Below, piece after piece: positions 36,393 through 46,529 of a DNA stretch of 64,000 bases (position 1 is its first letter; each line of letters begins with the position of its first letter). The position numbers and the translations under genes were made by a program. The notes beneath the pieces are model-generated. The model was not told where the DNA came from. It saw only the letters and a program-made list of their open reading frames with translations, and made no database searches. This stretch comes from Heterohyrax brucei (Eukaryota; Chordata; Mammalia; Hyracoidea; Procaviidae), in assembly GCA_028571685.1 (NCBI GenBank), contig CM053162.1:7196001-7260000 (forward strand), read 5' to 3'.

Positions 36393-37062
36393 AAGACTGC
36401 CTCTTTATCCATATACAGATTCCTTAAGAACACAATTAAGTGTTCTGGAATTCCCATTCTCTGCAATGTTAGCCATAATTTAATATGCTCCATTGCATAG
36501 TCAATGAAACACAAGTAAACATCTTTCTGGTATTCTCTGCTTTCAACCAAGATCCTTCTGACATCGACAATGATATCTCTGGTTCCACATTGTCTTCTGA
36601 ATCCAGCTTGGATTTCTGGCAGTTCCTTGTCAACACACTGTTGTAGTCACTTTTGAATGATCATGAGCACAATTTTACTTGCATGTGATATCAATGATAT
36701 TGTTCAGTAATTTCCACATTTGGTTGGATCATCTTTCTTTGGAATGGGCATAAATGTGGATCTCTTCCAGTCAGTTGGCTAGGTGGCTGTCCTCCAGATT
36801 TCTTGGCATCGATGAGTGAGCACTTTCAGTGCTGCATCTGTTTGTTGAAATATCTCATTTGATATTCTAGCAATTCCTGGAGCCTTGTTTTTATGTCACA
36901 GCCTTCAATGCAGCTTTGACTTCTTCCTTCAGTACCACTGGTTCCTGATCATATGCTACCTCTTCAAATGGCTGGACATTGATCAGTTCTTTCTGATATA
37001 ATGACTCCATGTATTCCTCCTTCCATCTCGTTTTGATGCTCCCTGAGTCATTTGATAGTTTC

Positions 37063-37561
37063 TGTCATGGATTGAAGTGTGTCCCCCCAAAATATGTGTA
37101 GCCATGTGGCAGGGCCAGGATTCCCAGTATCCTGTGACTGTCCTGCATTTTGTGATTTTCCTAAGCTGTATGTTAAAAGATTAGGGTGAAGCTCTCTGCT
37201 CCACTGTAAAGGGAGTTTCCCTGGAGTATGGCTTGCCGCACCCTTAATCCTTTCATCCCAAGAGAGATAAAAGGACAGAGAAGCAGGCAGAGAATTGGGA
37301 ATCTTGTACCATCAAGAAAGCAGCACTGGGAGAAGAGTGTGTCTTTCAGACCTGAGGTTTCTGAGCCAAGATGTTCCCTGGACAAAGACTGATGAAATAC
37401 TGGACTTTCCTCCAGAGCCGACAAGGGGAAAGCCTTCCCCTGGAGCACACACCCTGAATATGGACTTGTAGCTTACCAGATTGTGTAAGAATAAACTTTC
37501 CTTTATTAAAGCCATCCACTCTCTGGTATTTCAGTTAGAGCAGCCCTAGCTGACTAAAACA
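37063..37561 (+). mobile_element. ERVL-type solo LTR, plus, inside the RTE
   Basis: It starts tgtcatggattgaagtgtgt and ends gctgactaaaaca. The target duplication is a perfect gtttc (37058-37062 and 37562-37566). It is the same family as the minus copy at 35514 but in opposite orientation within the same host element. Confidence 0.85.
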
Positions 37562-37698
37562 GTTTCCATGTAGAATCCTTCACTATGACAACTCAAGGCT
37601 TGAATGTTTTATTCAGTTCTTTCAGTTTGATAAATTCAGAATGTGTTCTTCCCTTCTAGTTTTCCATTTCCAGCTCTTTGCACATGTCATTATAAAAT

Positions 37699-38520
37699 TG
37701 AAGACAAGGATTCATGAGGTCGTTTCTGAATGGACCAAAGAAGTGAAGATATTTATGTCTCAAGTAAATATTTACCAAAGGGTGACCTCAGCAGAGGATG
37801 ATTTTAACAATCAGTGTTGACAAGTTCTATGGAAACCACTCATCCTCTTTCCCCAGCTACTCCTGTCATTGATCAATGGGCTTATGAACAAAGAGGCCAC
37901 GGTGGCAGTGATGGAGGTCATGTATGAGCTCTGAAACATGGATTCACCAAGGCTGACTTTGCTACAACCACTGCTAAGTGCCTAGTTCTCCAGCAGCTGA
38001 GACCAACAATGAGTCCCCAATATGGTATCATCCTTTGAGGTGACCAGCCAGCAAACTGGTGGTGAGTTGATTACATTGGACCACTTCCCTCAAGAAAAGG
38101 ACAGTGTTTGTCCTTACTGAAATAGATGCTCTGGATATGGATTTGCCTTCTCTGCATGCAGTACTTTTGCCAGAGGTGTCGTCACGTTATGACACATAAC
38201 ACTGCCTCAGATCAAGGGACTCACTTCACAGCAAATGAGGTGTAGCAATGAGAGTACTTGCTCATGTAATTCACTCATCTTACCATGTTTCCCATCATCT
38301 TGAAGCAGCTGGCCTGATAGAATGATGGAATGGCCTTCTAAAGACACAGTTGCAGTACTAGCCAGGGGCAATACCTTGCAGGATTAGGCAGGGTTCCCCA
38401 GGAGGCTATATATGCTCTCTACCAGCATCCATTGTATTGTGCTGTGTTTCCTATAGCCAGTGTTAATGAGTCTAGAAAGCAAGGAGTAGAAATGGAAGTG
38501 GCACCACTGATTATTACCCC
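37699..38520 (+). pseudogene. ERVL RNase H end and integrase region, broken
   Basis: The interval starts with the end of RNase H (37699-37810) and runs into integrase. Readable pieces include DYIGP near 38070 and SDQGTHF at 38207-38227, the second catalytic aspartate block of retroviral integrases. Many stops and frameshifts are present. It ends before the 3' non-coding part of the provirus. Confidence 0.7.
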
Positions 38521-39266
38521 TAATTAACTACATGTAAAATTTTTACTTCTTCGCCTTGCAACATTATGATCTACAAGTCTAGTATTCCTCCAGAGAAATA
38601 CTCCCACCTGGAGACACACCACTGAGTCCATAAATTGGAATCTAAGAATGCCACCTGACCACTTTGGGCTCCTTATGCTTCTGGTCAGCAAGCAAAGAAG
38701 GGGGTTACTATGCTGGCTAGTGTGAATTATCCTGATTACCAAAAGGAAATCAGATTGATATTCATAATGATGGTAAGAAGAGTATGCCTGGAATGCAAGA
38801 GATGCTTTAGGGTATCTTTTTGTATTGCCATGCCCCGTGATTAAAGTCACTGGAAAATTACAACCCAATACCAACATGACGAATAATGACCTAGATCCTC
38901 AAGAATGAACTTTTAGATCACTTCACCAGGCAAAGAATCACGAAGCTGGAATACTTGCTAAGGACAAGGGAATGCAGAAAGATTGGTGGAAGAAAGTAGT
39001 TCTAATTATCAGTTACAGCCATATGATTAATTGCAGAAATGAGGACTGTAATTGTTATGAGTATTTCTGCTTTGTATGTGTGCACAGATATTTTTGTTTT
39101 CTTCACTTATAAAGTATAAGATGTAAAATGGGTTAATGCATTTTAAGTTATACATGTCTTAGTTGCCTCATTTTAGGTACAAGTATGGCTTCACAATTAT
39201 CTTTATTCAGAAATTATACATAGTTTAAAGAGATGTATACATGTGCTAAGTTGACAAGAGATGGAC
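38521..39266 (+). pseudogene. ERVL 3' internal region (possible dUTPase-like remnant)
   Basis: It lies between integrase and the 3' LTR. ERVL elements usually encode a dUTPase here and have no env. I could not confirm a dUTPase motif. A purine-rich aagagatgga just before the LTR may be the polypurine tract. The long minus-strand frame here (38524-38877) is probably a shadow. Confidence 0.45.
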
Positions 39267-39715
39267 TGTAGTGGCTAGGATTGTGTGCACCTTGGCTGGG
39301 CTGTGATCCACAGTGTTTATGTGTAATCACTCCTACGATTTCAGTAGGCAATCAGTTTAAAGGGATTTTCCTCGAAGATGAGGCCTATATCCATATAAAC
39401 AGATGTTCTTAAGTTATACTTTCTCAGGATCTTGTGGATGCCTCCTATTCTGATCTATAGCTCTTGCGAGTAATTTGAAGATCCTGGAACTCTTTGATCT
39501 TCACAGCCTGAGGATGGGAACAGTGTTCTCTGACCTGCCAATCTTGGCTTCATCAGCCCTTAAAGCTATGTAAATAGAGGGAAGCCTCCATCCTGATCCA
39601 TGGACATGATACGTTTGAGCCTATGAAATACCTTGAGTCATTTCCTTGATAAAAATCTGTCTACATATTCATATGCTTTACTGCTTTTGCTGTCTAAATA
39701 AGCTAGCTTAAGCCA
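39267..39715 (+). repeat. 3' LTR of the ERVL provirus
   Basis: It starts tgtagtggctaggattgtgt and ends tagcttaagcca, followed by the target duplication aatac. It is shorter than the 5' LTR, mainly through losses near the 3' end (ttcaaactatttatacactt is absent). Confidence 0.85.
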
Positions 39716-40918
39716 AATACTAATGTACAAGTAAGGCACCTACATGAGGCAAAAAAAGTGAGCCTTTTAAAATATTTTGTTGCACTTTAATGTTTACAGT
39801 CTAAGCCAATTTGTCACCCCAAAATTTACACACACTGATGTAACACTAGCTGCTCCTACCATCCTGTGACAGCACATTTCTTCTTCCCAGCTTGTATTTC
39901 CCATGCCCATTCAACCAGCTCCAATCCCGTTCCACCCTGTCATCTCATCTCTGGACAAAAGCTGCCCAGTTAGCCTCATGTACAATGTATACTCTTAACC
40001 AAGAAGCACTCCCTCTGCCAGTATCATTTTATGTCTTATAGTCCAGTCCAGTTTTTTTTGTATGAAGAGTCAGCTTCAGTATTGGTTTGTGTTCTGGGCT
40101 AACAGTGAGTCCAAGGTTCACATCTTCTGGGGACTCTCCAGTGTGTCAGACCATCAAGTCTGGTCTTTTAGTAGAGTGCTAGTTTTGCATGCCAGTTATT
40201 CTCCTGCTGCATCAGGGACTCTATGTTGTATTCCCTATGAGGGCAGTCACTGGTGATGGGCCATGTGGAATCTAGTTCTTCTGGCCTCATGCTGATGTAG
40301 TTTCTGAATTCTGTGGTCCGATCTGTCTTGAGCTAATGTTTTTCTTATGTCTTTGATGTCTTTTATTCTTCTGTGTTCTAGGTGGGTTGGGAATAATTGA
40401 AGCTAGTTAGATGACTGCTTGCTAGCTTTTAAAACCCCAAATACCACTGACCAAAGTGAGATAGAATGTTTTATTTAAAAAAACTTTGTTATGCTAGATG
40501 TCCTCTTACACTATGGTCTTTAGACTGCTGACCCTGCTATTCTGTCCTTTGAAGTATCAGGTTACATCTAGGAAACTTCTTAGCTTTTGATTTAGTCCAG
40601 CTGTACTGACCTCCCTTCTACTGCGTGTTGTCACTCCTATCACCAAACCCAATTCCTGTCTACTGTCTAGTCTATGAATACTCTTCCCTCCCCACCCCTG
40701 TAACCGTCAAGGACTGTTTTCCTTTATGTTTAAACATTTCCTTGAATCCTTACAGTAGTAGTCTAACATGATACTTGTCATTCTGCAACTTATTTCACTC
40801 AGCACATGGCCTACCAGGTTACTTCATGTTTACCAACACCATTGTTGTTCTTTATAGTTGCCTAGTACTCAGTTGTGTGAAAATACTGCAGTCTGCTGAT
40901 CCATTCATCCATTGATGG

Positions 40919-41131
40919 TTATCTAGGTTGATTCCATCTTTTTGATATTTCTGTCTGTCTTTTTAAGAAATCACCAAATCTCTTTTCAAAATGGTATACC
41001 ACTTTACATTCCCACCAGCAGTGTGTAAGAGTTTGCGTATCTCTACAGCCTCTCCAACATTTATTTTCCTCCATTTTTTGGATTAATACCCACACTGTTG
41101 GATTGACATGGCATGTCTTTGTAGTTTTCAT
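40919..41131 (-). pseudogene. L1 ORF2 carboxy-terminal remnant
   Basis: The frame contains ENKCWRGCRDTQTLTHCWWE, the zinc-knuckle-like tail of ORF2, and ends KRWNQPR. It has lost the preceding reverse transcriptase frame. Confidence 0.8.
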
Positions 41132-42003
41132 TTAGATTTTTCTAGTGGTTAATGATGGTGAGCATTTCCTCAAGTATTTCTTAGCCACCTAAGTGTCTTC
41201 TTCAGTGAAGTGCCTGTTCATATCCTTTGGCCATTTTTTAATTGGGTTATTTTTCTTTTTGTTACTGAAGTTTCACGGTATCTCATAGAATATGGGCATT
41301 AGACTCTAATCAGATTTGTGGTGGCAAAAAAAAATTTTCTAGCCTGTCAATGCTCTTTGTACTCTTTAGATGAAGTCTATACGTGAGCATGTGTTTGATT
41401 TTTAGAGTTTTATTTTCTCTTCTGGTGTTTGTACATTGTGAATAATAATTTGTAGTCCATTTATACTGAGTATTAGGGTTTCCAGTATTGTCCCTATTTT
41501 TAATTCAATGACTTTACCAGCTTAGATTTTATATTTAGGTGTTTGAGCCATTTGAGTTAGTTTTTGTGCATGATATAAGATATATGACTTGTTTCATTTT
41601 GTTGCTGATGAATCTCCAACTATGCCAACACTATTTGTTAATGACACTGTATTTTTCCAGTTTATAGACTTTAGGCCTTTGTCAAGTATCTGCTATTCAT
41701 AAGTGGATGATTTTATTTCTGGATTCTCAACTCTCTTCCATTGATCTATGTATCTGTTTTTGTATCAATACCAGGCTGTTTTGACAACAGTGTCAGAGTA
41801 ATAGCTTCTAAATTCAGGTAGTGTGAGTCTTCCCCCTCTGTTCTTCTTCAGTAATTCTTTATCTATGAATCATTTTGGGTAGAACAGGTATTTTCACAAT
41901 GTTGAATCTTCCTATCTGTGAGGAAGGTAGTTTTCTCCACTTTTAAAGATGTCTTCAGTTTCTTGCAGTAATCTTGTAATTTTTTTTTTTAATTGTATAA
42001 TTC

Positions 42004-42553
42004 TGCTTTAGTCATCTGCTACTGCTCTAACAGAAATACCATGAGTATGCTAGGCTACAAGTCCGAATTCAGGATGTCCATTCCAGGGGAATGCTTTCCC
42101 TCTGTTGGATCCAGAGGGAAATCCTCGTGTTCCATCATTCTTTGGTCAGGGAACATGTCGGTGCCTGACTCTCAGGTCTGATGGACATGCTCTTCTGCCC
42201 TTGCTGCTTTCTTAATGGTATGAGGTTCCCAAATTTCTGCTTACTTTCTTTCTTTTTATCCCTTGTAGGATAAAAGGTGGTACAAGCCACACTCCAGGAA
42301 ACTTCCTTTAAGGTGCAGCAGGGAAGTGACCTTAGAAAGGGATTTACAGTCCCACCCTAATCCTTGTTAACATACCAAAAAACAACAAACAAAAAAACCT
42401 CACTGCCACTGAGTCGATTTCAACTCATAGCATTCCTTTAACATGCAATATAGGAAAAATCACAAAACGGAGAGCAATCATAAAATATTAGGAATCACAG
42501 CCCAGTGAAATGGCTACACACATTTTTGGGATGACATAGTTCAATCCATTACA
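42004..42553 (-). mobile_element. ERVL-type solo LTR, minus, inside the L1
   Basis: It starts tgctttagtcatctgctact and ends gttcaatccattaca. Its target duplication is imperfect (aattc before, aagtc after). A SINE fragment sits inside at 42376-42433. Confidence 0.75.
42376..42433 (-). mobile_element. AfroSINE fragment, minus, inside the LTR
   Basis: Only the tail side is present: accaaaaaacaacaaac through gagtcgatttcaactcatag. The ttaacat words on each side (cttgttaacat and cctttaacat) look like its target duplication. Confidence 0.65.
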
Positions 42554-43104
42554 AAGTCTTTTTAGTCTCTGGTTAGATTTATTCCTAAGTATTTGATCTT
42601 CTTGGGGACTATTGTAAGTGGTACTGATTCTGTGATTTCCTTTTTAATGTTCTCTTTGTTGGTGTAAAGGAATCTAATTTTTGTATGTTTATCTTGTGTC
42701 CTGACAAGTTGCTGACTCTTCCATTACATACAGTAGTTTTGTTGTTGTTGTTGTTGTGTGTGTATTCTTTAGGGTTTTATGTGTACAAGATTTGTTATAT
42801 CATGTGCAAATAGAGATACTTTTACTTCTTCTCTACCAATTAGGCTGTGCTTTATTTATTGATTCTGCCTGATTGTTCTGGCAAGAACCTCCAGCACAAT
42901 GCTGAATAAAAGTAGTGACAAAAGGCATCCTTGTCTGGTTGCTATTCTCTAAGAGAATGTGTTCAGACTCTTTTCATTTAGTGTAGTGTTAGCTATTGGC
43001 TTTGTATGAATGCACTTTTTTATTTTGATCAATTTCCGGTCTATTCCTGTTTTGCTGAGAGTTTTTAAAATGAATGTTAGATTTTGTCAGATGTCTTTTC
43101 TGCA

Positions 43105-43308
43105 TCAACTGATAAAATCAGGTGGTTCTTGTCTTTTATTTATGTGGTTGATTACATTAATCATTTTTCTATACAGAACCATTCCTGAACCCCTGGTATG
43201 AATCCCAGTTGGTAGTAGGGAATTACTATTATTATTATTGATGTATCTTGGCATTCTATCAGCTACAATTTTGTTGAAGAGTTTTGCACCTAAGTTTATG
43301 AGAGACAT
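43105..43308 (-). pseudogene. L1 reverse transcriptase remnant
   Basis: The frame contains INLGAKLFNKIVADRMPRYI and later HTRGSGMVLY, typical of the L1 fingers region. The remainder of the domain lies in other frames. It is inactive. Confidence 0.75.
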
Positions 43309-43847
43309 TGGTCTGTAATTTTTCTTTTTCTGTTCTGTTCTTCTGGTTTTGGTATCAGGGCTATGCTGGTTTCATAGAATGAATTTGAGAGTGTTCCATC
43401 TTTTTCTAAGCTTTAAAATGCATGTAGTAATAGTGATGTTTACTCTTCTCAAAAAGTTTGGTAAAATTCTCCAGTAAAGCCATTAAGGCCAGGACAGTAT
43501 TGGTTGGGAGTTTTTAATTATCTTTTCAATTTTTAATCCTGTGATAGATTTATTTAGTTTATCTACTTCTGTTGGTATTAGTTTAGGTAGGTAGTGTTTC
43601 TAGAAATTTGTCTGTTTCCTCTAGGCTTTTAAATTTATTGGAGTATAATTTTTTGTAATATTCTATTATGACTTTTTTATATTTGAGTTAGGTCTGTTGT
43701 GATATCTCCTATCTCATTTCTTATTCAGATTAGTTACTTCCTCATTTGTTTTTCTTTTGTCAGCTTGGCAATGGTTCATTACTTTTGTCAGTCTTTTCAA
43801 AGAGCCAGCCGTTATTCTTGTGAACTCTTTTCTGTTGTTTTTCTATT

Positions 43848-44001
43848 CCATAGTGGTTAAGTGCTACAGCTGCTAACCAAAAGGTTGGCAGTTCAAATCT
43901 ACCAGGCACTCTTTGGGAACTCTATGGGGCAGTTCTACTCTGTCTATAGGATTGCTGAGTCAGAATTACCTTGATGGCATTGTGTTTAGTTTGGTTTATT
44001 T
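43848..44001 (+). mobile_element. AfroSINE, plus, inside the L1
   Basis: Head catagtggttaagtgctaca, gctgctaaccaaaaggttgg, body ctctatggggcagttctact. It is one of the best preserved copies here. Confidence 0.9.
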
Positions 44002-44259
44002 TTCTGTTTGGTACTGCTCTAATTTTTTATAATTATTTTCTTCTGGTGTCTGAAAGGTTCTTTTGTTGCTGCTTTTCTATTTGTTCACATTGTAAGATTA
44101 ATTTTTTGACTGGGGCCTTTTCTTCTTTTAGGATGTATGCATTTATTGAGACAAATTGATCTCTGACCACTGTTTTTGCTGTGTTCCAAGTGTTCTGGTA
44201 GAATGTATTTTCATTATCTTTTGAGTCAATGAATTTCTTTATTCCATCTTTGATTTTTC

Positions 44260-44646
44260 CTATAATCCTGTATTTTCCAGCTGACTGTTCATTTTCCATG
44301 TGTTTGATTTCTTTTTCCTTCCTTTTTCTTTGTTGATTTCTACTTTTATGGCTTTATGATCTGAAAAGATGATTTGTAGTATTTCAATACTTTGAATTTT
44401 GTTAAGGATTTCTTTGTGGCCTAATATGTACTCAATGCTGGAGAATGTTCTGTATATGCTGGAAAATAAAGTACACTTGGCTGTTACTGGCTGGAGTGTT
44501 CTGCAAGTGTCTATGTGGTCAAGCTTGTTGATTGTGGCGTTTAGATCTTCTGTGACTTTGTTGAGCTTTGTTATGGTTGTTCTGTCTTTTGCTGAAAGTG
44601 GAATGTTGAAGTCTCCTACAATTTTGATGGAGCTGTCTATTTCCAT
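44260..44646 (-). pseudogene. L1 endonuclease remnant
   Basis: The frame has IKIVGDFNIPLSAKDRT, the conserved GDFN block, then DHIDTCRTL, EYILGHKE and SDHKAIKVE, in the order of the L1 apurinic-type endonuclease carboxy half (the final SDH is a catalytic block). The amino-terminal half is out of frame. Confidence 0.8.
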
Positions 44647-45266
44647 TTTCAGTACAGTTAGTTTGTGTTATGTATTTTGAAGTCCTGTCTTTGGGTGCAC
44701 AGATATTCAACATGGTTATATTCTCCTTGAATATTCAGCCTTTAATCACTATATAGTATCCAATGTGGTGGATTTTACTTTAAAGTCCATTTTATCAGAG
44801 ATTAATTTTACCACATCTACTGTTTTTTGAATGTTGTTAGCATGATGTGTATTTTTCCATCCCTTGAGTTTTAGTTTATTCTTATAATTAAATCTAAGGT
44901 ATGACTACTGCTAGGCAGCATGTAAGTGAGGTGTGTTTTTGTCCAATGTGCCACTCTCCATCTCTTTATTGTAGCGTTTCATTCATTTACATTCATTGTG
45001 ACTACTGATAGATAGGAGTATAGGGCTGTCATTTTGATGTCTTTTTTTTGTGCTTTGTAGACAATTCCTTTGTGTCTCTTAATTTTCTTGCTGAGTTTGC
45101 ATTTTGTGTGTGCATGTTTTCATCTTTTTCAGTGTTGGTAGTTTTTTGTTTGCTGAGACTTCATGTTTTTCTTTTTCTCTTTTTCTTCTTTGATTATAAG
45201 ATTGATAATTTGTTTTGTGGTTACTCTAATATTTACCTCTACTCTTCTAAATTGAAACTAGTCTAT

Positions 45267-45730
45267 TGTAGTCATCCTACTGCTCTAATAGAGATACTAC
45301 AAGTGGATGAATTTAAAAAAGGGAATTTTATTTGTCACAGTCCAGTAAGTCCAGGGTGTCAGCTCCAGGTGAAAACTTTCACTGCTGGTACTGGAGGAAG
45401 GGCCTTGTCATCAATCTTCCCCTGGAACAGAAGCTTCTGAAGTGCAGGGACCCCAGTCCTTTCCAAAGGATGTGCTCAGCTTCTGGCAGTGCTGCTTGGT
45501 GGTATGAGGTCTCCAAATGTCTCTGCTACCTTATCTCCTTTATATCTCAATAGACACAAAGCAAGCTTACATCTCAAAACTTGCTCTACCAACACAACTG
45601 CCACCCTTCCATTCTCTCTAATATCACAGAGGCAGGAATTCCAAAACAGAGGAACATCACACAATATCAGAGGTTGTGGTCCAGCCAAACTGCTACAGAT
45701 TTTTTAGAGAACACAATTCAATCCGTGACA
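45267..45730 (-). mobile_element. LTR related to the ERVL-type group, minus
   Basis: It starts tgtagtcatcctactgctct and ends ttcaatccgtgaca, so ends match the other LTRs. The middle part differs (tcatcaatcttcccctggaa), which suggests a related but distinct subfamily. A target duplication is not evident. Confidence 0.65.
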
Positions 45731-46529
45731 CAGTCTTTCTATTGCCTTGACTTCCTCTCCATATGAAAGATCCATGAATATGTTTTCCTTTATGTCCCTC
45801 TTCATTGTTACAATGTATACATCATGCCATCTCTGTTTCCATATTTTGAGTGTTTTGCCTTTAGTTTATTTTTGCAATTGCCTTGTTTAGTTTGGTATCC
45901 AGTTGCTCTGTTTTGTCTGCTAGTCTTTGTTTGATTTTCTAACCAAAGGATTCTCATTAGTATTTTTTGTAATTTTGGTTTGGTTTTTGCAGATTCCCTA
46001 AACTTCTGTTTAACTAGGCATGTCTTAATTTCTCCACCATATTTGAGAGACAGTTTTGCTCAATATATAATTTTTTACTGACAGTTGTTTTCTTTTCCTT
46101 CCAAAATTTGTATATGTCTTTTCATTGCACTTGGCTGGCTTGGCTTCTCATTGCCTTCTTGTCTGCATGGTTTCTGCTGAGTAGTCTGAGTTTCATGTTA
46201 TTGATCCACCTTTGTAGGTTATTTTTCATTTATTTCTACCTTCTTTTAAAATTTTCTGTTTACATTTAGTTTTGGCATGTTTGATTATAATATACCTTTG
46301 TATCTTTCATTTGGGCCCTACCTTGTGTGGAGTTTGGTGTCTTGGATGGATATCTTCTTGTCTTTTATGATATCTGGGAAGTTTTCTGTCAACAGAAACC
46401 TAGTCACAATTCTCTGTATTTTTTGCTATCTCTGCCTCTTCTAGTAATCTGGTCACTCCTATATCACTCCTCTTGATACAGTCCTATGTAATTCTTAGTA
46501 TTTCTTGATTTAAAAAAAAAAAATCTTTG

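Larger units (their letters stand above)
34909..37693 (-). mobile_element. RTE-type LINE, minus, inserted in the ERVL pol region
   Basis: Its 3' end comes first in plus coordinates (ttgttgttatgttgttaagt, then cgagtcagttctgactcata). It runs back through the reverse transcriptase part and stops near 37693. A 7-bp target duplication, aaaattg, flanks it. Two solo LTRs are inserted in it (35514-36039 and 37063-37561). Frames are broken, for example a reverse transcriptase piece at 36162-36392 that includes an intact YADD motif. Confidence 0.85.
30904..39715 (+). mobile_element. ERVL-type endogenous retrovirus, two LTRs, decayed and nested
   Basis: The provirus has a 5' LTR (30904-31395), an internal region with gag-, protease-, reverse transcriptase-, RNase H- and integrase-like remnants, and a 3' LTR (39267-39715) in the same orientation. 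It is flanked by an identical 5-bp target duplication, aatac (30899-30903 and 39716-39720). LTR text (gtcaact... followed by ctctggagaacccag...) resembles the MLT2 group of ERVL LTRs. There is no envelope-like region between integrase and 3' LTR, as expected for ERVL. All frames contain multiple stops. The internal region is split by a minus-strand RTE (34909-37693). The two LTRs look strongly diverged from each other, so the insertion is old. Confidence 0.85.
39790..46510 (-). mobile_element. Long L1, minus, interrupted
   Basis: The sequence reads as reverse-complement L1: 3' untranslated region at about 39790-40915, ORF2 tail at 40919-41131, reverse transcriptase at about 42560-43700, endonuclease at about 44260-44680, and upstream L1 text to 46510. 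It is interrupted by LTRs (42004-42553 and 45267-45730) and a SINE (43848-44001). The catalytic motif on the minus strand at 42810-42799 reads FAHD instead of FADD, and frames are broken throughout. The upstream boundary near 46510 is approximate. Confidence 0.8.

Noticed and set aside
38524..38877. Minus-strand open frame of 117 codons
   Set aside because: It lies within the plus-strand ERVL 3' internal region and shows no domain.
45048..45440. Plus-strand open frame of 130 codons rich in F, L and S
   Set aside because: It is antisense to the L1 and crosses into the LTR at 45267.
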